Source: Liolophura sinensis
Lineage: Eukaryota > Mollusca > Polyplacophora > Chitonida > Chitonidae
NCBI RefSeq assembly: GCF_032854445.1
Contig: NC_088301.1
Coordinates: forward strand, 3,908,001 to 3,968,000
Direction of reading: 5' to 3'
DNA length: 60,000 nucleotides
This document shows positions 56,101 through 60,000 of the stretch, piece after piece (position 1 is the stretch's first letter; every line of letters begins with the position of its first letter). The position numbers were made by a program, and so were the translations under genes. The notes under the pieces were generated by a model. It had not been told where the DNA came from. It did not search any database and was given only the letters and a program-made list of their open reading frames with translations.

Positions 56101-58466
56101 AAGCACCCCTTAATTCTCAGAATTACAGCGGACATTACAACTGGAAAATCCACATCATTACATGATCAGTACAGGTCCCCCGGTCTAGAATGGCTGTCAG
56201 AGTGAGTTCAGGATTTGCTCCTGTCACAAATATTTTAGGGTATCTATATATGTGACATATGTTCTAATCTGCAATTTTTTTTACAGTGCAATAAGCAATT
56301 GGTCAAAAAAAGCCTGATCACAAAAAATATACAGAACACATCAAAGATTATACACCAGCTAAGGATGCTATATCCTTAATAACCTTATTATCTTGAAGTA
56401 GAATATGAAAAATTTTCCTCTTAATGACCCAAACTAACACCCCAAACATGTCTTTTGTTTCCCTCTGGGGCACCTTAGCCCATTTTTGGGAATTTGACAT
56501 CTCTGTTTTAGTGACACAAGTAATAGTTACTGTAAATAAGACTTTTATGCATTGGTGTTTTTGTTTGAAGTGATCGAAGGATTAAAAATATATCTGCCAC
56601 ATTGTTGTCGTGATTTTGTACACCAAAGATTTGATTTGTACATCTAAACATGAGTCTTTGTAGACATTACATTCACCTGGGGTAGGTATGTTTGTTACAG
56701 TAATTGAATGGCCTGAAACCCTATTATCTGGGGGCGTGTATTATACAGTGATACAGCAGTTATTCTCTATTCTTTATTCTCTTTACTATGGCGTTAAATG
56801 CCCAGTACTTACATAAGTGAGATATGTTCTCAAATCAAAATTATGGCTTTTTAATTTTTTAAATTTTATATTATTGTTAATTTATTGTGATGCAAGTATA
56901 ATTTATTTCATTTTATGTTTTATAGAGGTACCGTGAAGCCATAAAATATGAAGTTACATTTTCCGCCGGTTTAAGGTGTTATGACAGTGTAAAAATATGT
57001 TGTTAACTTAAAACTTGGCATTGCATCATTATAACTCTAATGGTTTCTGAATGTAGCTGTTATTTAAACTTTCGTTTTAAAGAATTTAGTAGAGCTCAGG
57101 GTGGCGCAGTCGGTGCAGTGCAATGCATGACACTAAATTAACTAACAGTGAACTAGTCAACTGACCAAGTATTAGAAGTGCATAACGCCAATGGCCTCAT
57201 GCACCACATTCTAGTTTTCAACACAATGCAGTTTTGGATTTTACAAGAGACTTTGTGAAGAAGATTTGAAAAGCGGGAAGTAAATTATCGCAAGACAAAT
57301 GTCCTCAAAGATGTGGGTAACTGCATTTTTCATCTTCCTTTCTTTGCACCACCAGTCCAGTGCATCGTGTCAATCATGCCATGCATCAGCTTTTAAAGTT
57401 GAAGTTTTCTATCCTCAGGATTTTGTTTTACGACACTTTTGATTTGAAAGAAAATTGCAACTAGAATGGGAAATAAATTGTTGACACGTTACATAGCCCA
57501 GCTCCTTAACAGATTTTGTCATTCAGGGTATTTAGCATTTTATTTTTCTGCAGTTTTGTCAGTTTGTCTTTGGCGAACGAAAGATCGTTTTCAGAAATTT
57601 GTCCTTGTATAACCTCCCTGTAACCTGAAAGATCGTTGGCAGCTTACTTCAAGCCCTGGATATATAGTCCAAGGAACTGTTCATAAACCATTTGTCTGCT
57701 ATTTTCTCATTTGTGCTACCTTGGACCAAGGCAGATGAAAACATCAGTTTGTTTTTTTGTGGTTTACCCACACATTTGACTAGATTGTGACAAATTTTCA
57801 AACCTGATGTCTGTTTGTTGAGCCAACCTTGACTAACTAGATGAGGACTGTGTCAGTATGGAGGTCAGGGGTGAAGCTAAAACTCCTTTGACAGAAATAT
57901 TTTTTGCCAGATTAACTTCTAACTTACGTTGTTGCCCTGTGAAGACGACTTAAATTGTCACAAGCAGATCTGCATGATAGATAGATGGGCAACAAGCTCT
58001 GAATAACTACTAAAGTAGCATTTAGGATTTCTGGATGTGGAATCAGTTTAGCCTTATTTAACTAGTAAACTGAAATTAGTTCTTGTTTGTAATGAACTGT
58101 TTTTTTTTTTCTTGCAGATTGGCTTTATTGTGTACCGACGCTTTGTGAGTCAGAACAAGAAGACAATGAATTTTGATAATCCTGTGTACAGAAAAACAAC
58201 TGAAGAACAGTTTGCAATTGAAAAGCCTGTATCGACAACTAACCATTTACCATCGGTGAGTTTAATACTTCTGCACCTTTTCCAAAGAAGTATATATTTG
58301 TTGTTTCACACAAGTTGAGTAAAAATACAGATTTAAGGCAGAACAATATAGTTACTAATTACATGTTGTACACAGTGGCTAAAATTACTCCTTTGGTAAG
58401 AATGAGGGTTTCATTTTCTCTTTGCAGACTCTCCAACCTTTAACAGCTGAAAACGAGTATGCGTGA
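41165..58466 (+). CDS. VLDLR: LDL receptor family protein, VLDLR/ApoER2 type, complete, 20 exons
   Basis: This is a type I membrane receptor that binds lipoproteins through calcium-loaded LDLa modules, releases them through the EGF/YWTD propeller, and is endocytosed through an NPxY tail motif. Twenty exons sum to 2,748 coding bases, about 915 residues (human VLDLR 873). Order: signal peptide ([20 protein letters not shown]), eight LDLa, EGF, calcium-binding EGF (DINEC), propeller blades with VYWSD, LYWTD, MYWTDW, LYWND and VYWTDW, EGF, a Ser/Thr/Pro stalk with N-glycosylation sequons, a transmembrane helix ([20 protein letters not shown]) and a tail with [13 protein letters not shown]. Eight LDLa modules and that tail favour VLDLR over LDLR, but one invertebrate gene may be co-orthologous to LDLR, VLDLR and LRP8. 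Every intron phase is consistent; there is no frameshift. Confidence 0.95.
41241..43199 (+). other. Receptor introns 1-2, no repeat recognised
   Basis: Apart from exon 2 (41827-41937) there is nothing I can name. Short open frames crossing the exons are intron read-through. Confidence 0.5.
43400..43700 (+). repeat. MITE-like foldback repeat, copy 2, with inverted ends
   Basis: The left end (gtctaaggtgggctttatgt ... ttaggaactctgatgtcac) recurs inverted at about 43585-43665 (gtgatgtcagagttcc ... ctcataaaacccatcatag). The arms are about 70 bp and roughly 70 percent identical by eye. There is no ORF. Confidence 0.7.
43880..44690 (+). repeat. Old dispersed repeat interrupted by a SINE, receptor intron 3
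   Basis: Reverse complement of the repeat in NIPBL intron 21. It contains gtgaaagacagcagctga, cgaaggtattttccgtataa, atagttttctcggaaaa, ataattttactgtattt and catcccttctatgc. A family 3 SINE splits it at actgtattt. Confidence 0.75.
44267..44622 (+). mobile_element. Full-length tRNA-derived SINE, family 3
   Basis: The tRNA-like head has an A box (tagcacagttggtagagcg) and a B-box region (gatcagttctgggtcgag). The body contains gaagcagcactagataaaag, and the 3' end ccatatgactgaaaaattg followed by ttgagcacgacgttaaacca. A 9-bp target duplication, actgtattt, flanks it at 44258-44266 and 44623-44631. Confidence 0.92.
46678..46765 (-). mobile_element. SINE fragment, family 1, minus strand
   Basis: The sequence atttgtttgattggtgtttt, then ccagcataatgatggg and gggcagagcc is the reverse complement of the family 1 3' half. 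It lies in receptor intron 6. Confidence 0.75.
47690..48040 (-). repeat. MITE-like foldback repeat, copy 3
   Basis: cttgtgacatcagagttcct, aacctctgatagtatggtcc and ataaagcccaccctaaaatt are the reverse complement of the left end of copy 2. It lies in receptor intron 8. Confidence 0.6.
48192..52668 (+). other. VLDLR: Receptor exons 9-16: EGF-EGF-YWTD propeller-EGF
   Basis: Exons: 48192-48308 (EGF-A), 48697-48819 (EGF-B, DINEC calcium-binding), 49427-49595, 49999-50214, 50498-50622, 50926-51065, 51463-51601 (six-bladed propeller), 52519-52668 ([16 protein letters not shown]). Conserved propeller anchors include [53 protein letters not shown] and HPFALTVFE. This module drives pH-dependent ligand release in the family. 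Confidence 0.94.
53885..54072. repeat. Foldback element with about 68-bp inverted arms
   Basis: The left arm, 53885-53952 (cttatgggtatacaacttct, ggtttattaacacgatg), is inverted at 54006-54072 (cgtggtgtcaataaaccag, aagtcatatatccataag). A direct, shorter copy of the left arm (53955-54005) sits in the middle. It lies in receptor intron 17 and has no ORF, so it is probably a non-autonomous DNA transposon. Confidence 0.8.
54235..54290 (+). repeat. Dispersed repeat fragment, family 4
   Basis: tgaataattatggcctaaag, ccactgcggtaatatttcag and ccatattgtggtgac are the reverse complement of the motif at 24110-24157. Confidence 0.55.
55506..58117 (+). other. Receptor intron 18, nothing recognised
   Basis: This 2.6-kb AT-rich intron has one tRNA-like head fragment (cagggtggcgcagtcggtgc, near 57098). 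No array or coding signal is seen. Confidence 0.5.
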
Positions 58467-60000
58467 CAGAAGTAACAAGTTGGAGTGATAGTGTGATGGG
58501 ATTTCAGCATAATGGTTGGCTGTGGGTAAGGATGGGTGTGTATAGCTGAGGATGGGTGTGTATAGCTCGGGAGTGCTGACTAACGTATACCAGGACTCAC
58601 TCTCAGTGCTAAGGATTTCTGCAACAGAAAAGAATGTTCTGTCAGATTTATATGTCCTGGGTTGCTGAGAGACAAGGAATGACACAAAGCAACAGTGGTT
58701 GTCAACTGGAAGCATTTGTAAGCTACATTTATGCAATGGTAAGAGTGACATGTAGGAACAAGGTTACTCGCTGGTTGAAAGATTACAGCTAGTGTCACAC
58801 TGAACTTCCTGACGAACTGCGATGTTGTGCGATGACTGGTAGGAGGCATATGTATGACCGAGTGAGGGATGCAAAAGACTGTGGTTCTTCCATTAAGAAA
58901 TCGCAGCTGGAGTGCTGAAAAAAAAGCTGCCTAGATTGACTCCTAGGCCAGTGGAAGGAAGTGGTGTTGTGGTCTACTTTACAAATATTGCTATGGTTCT
59001 TATGGAATAAGAGAAAGGTTACCCCCCATACTGCCTCCAGGAGAATGGGGTTTACCACAGGCCTTAATGATCACTTTGCAACTTAAACACAAAGTGCAAA
59101 ATCGATGGACCAAGTGGCCTGTGTAAGTTACAAGGGTGCCAAGTGGAGAACGAGAACGGAGCTTAGCAGTAACTGGGCAGTGGAGTTTCTGCCTGATTAG
59201 TTGCTGCTGACTTGCACAGCTGGACAACTATGCTGGATAGTTACAGTGATCAGGGAGGCAACAACAGTAGTTTGCATATGTGTGTGATCAAACAGGTGAT
59301 AAGTTCAACAAAGTTTGTAACTCAACACCTGAGTTGAACACAGCAGTTGATTTGTCAGCAGCAAAGTTAAGGTCAGCTGGGCAAGTGCTGAGATGGGCAG
59401 TGTGGTCAGTTAGGCATCTGCTGATTTGGGCACAGTTGTCAGTTAGGCAGCTGATGAGCTGGTCACCCTGTTTGATGAGGCAGCTACTGAGTACGGCATA
59501 CTGGTCAATTAGGTAGCTGCTGAGTTGGGCATGGTGGTCAATTGGCTGCTGCCTGATCAACAGTGTACCTAGCTCTGCAGCTGCCAAGTTGGGCACACTG
59601 TTTGAACAATCAACTGTGTACAGTGGTCAGTGTGGCAACTCGTCAGTTATGGAAATTGTGTTGTAAGGCAGCTGCTGATCTAGGCACATCGCTGGCCTGT
59701 CCATTTGATTAGGTATGTCTGAGACATGGATTGTATGTACTGACAAACTAAGACGAAGAATGAAATCAATGTAGTGTTTACACATGTATACATGTGGGGA
59801 TAAGAGAGCATTCCAATACTTTGAGTTAGATAATAAATAGTTGCAGCGCCATTGAAGGAAGAAACTGAGACCCTTCCTGCAGCCATGAAGAAATGTGGCA
59901 CAAGATCAGTTGGTGAGTAAAGTTTCCATGCCATCGTGATATTTAGGTGTGTATGGGTTGTATATTGTATATTTCTCCACGACTGTCTATATGTAGATTT
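58467..60000 (+). other. Receptor 3' UTR and downstream sequence
   Basis: The first clear AATAAA after the stop is at 59832-59837, implying a 3' UTR of about 1.4 kb if used. A 33-bp repeat occupies part of it. The gene end cannot be fixed from sequence alone. Confidence 0.5.
59370..59700 (+). repeat. 33-bp tandem repeat in the receptor 3' UTR or just downstream
   Basis: Units read gctgctgagttgggcacag, tggtcagttaggca. The period is 33 bp through about 59384, 59417, 59450, 59483 and 59516, with degraded units to about 59700. The open frames of 11-residue period are by-products. Confidence 0.85.

Larger units (their letters stand above)
53598..58466 (+). other. VLDLR: Receptor exons 17-20: stalk, transmembrane helix, cytoplasmic tail
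   Basis: Exons: 53598-53678 (27-residue Ser/Asn/Thr linker with several N-x-S/T sequons), 55255-55505 (Pro/Lys/Thr-rich stalk and transmembrane helix), 58118-58255 (stop-transfer YRRF, then FDNPVY endocytosis motif), 58428-58466 (last 12 residues, ending ENEYA). Exon 17 is flanked by phase-1 introns, so skipping it would keep the frame, as for the O-glycosylated exon of vertebrate VLDLR and LRP8. Confidence 0.92.

Overview
This is a draft-quality stretch of an invertebrate animal genome. It is AT-rich, with small exons, GT-AG introns, tRNA-derived SINEs ending in (AATA)n tails, and one 200-N assembly gap. The SINE families and repeat style suggest a lophotrochozoan (mollusc, brachiopod or relative). 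I cannot name the species from sequence alone.

Region by region. (1) 1-23006, plus strand: the last 33 recognisable coding exons of a Nipped-B-like gene (NIPBL/Scc2, the cohesin loader). The gene enters from the left edge inside the HEAT-repeat region and ends at TAG 23004-23006. Two single-base indels, in exons 12 and 27, break the frame as assembled. The C-terminal exon junction can be read in more than one way. (2) 23007-41164: about 18 kb with no gene I can support. It holds SINE copies, a tandem segmental duplication with an expanded 47-bp minisatellite, an evolving 34-38-bp minisatellite with a 36-bp perfect inverted repeat, a 44-60-bp array, a 21-bp array and an AT microsatellite. (3) 41165-58466, plus strand: a complete 20-exon gene for an LDL-receptor-family protein of VLDLR/ApoER2 type, about 915 residues. 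Its order is signal peptide, eight LDLa modules, two EGF modules, a YWTD propeller, EGF, a stalk rich in Ser/Thr, Pro and N-glycosylation sites, a transmembrane helix, and a tail with FDNPVY. A GC box followed by a 9/10 match to the sterol regulatory element of the human LDLR promoter lies about 130 bp upstream of its ATG. (4) 58467-60000: 3' UTR and downstream sequence with a 33-bp repeat.

The two genes are not functionally linked as far as the sequence shows: one acts on chromosomes, the other in lipoprotein uptake or signalling. I found no wholly new gene system. The observations most worth a second look are the SRE/GC-box promoter, the alternative NIPBL C-termini, the duplicated splice acceptors before NIPBL exon 18, the CCAAT-TATA-ATG cassette in NIPBL intron 14, and the nested-repeat history shared between the introns of the two genes.
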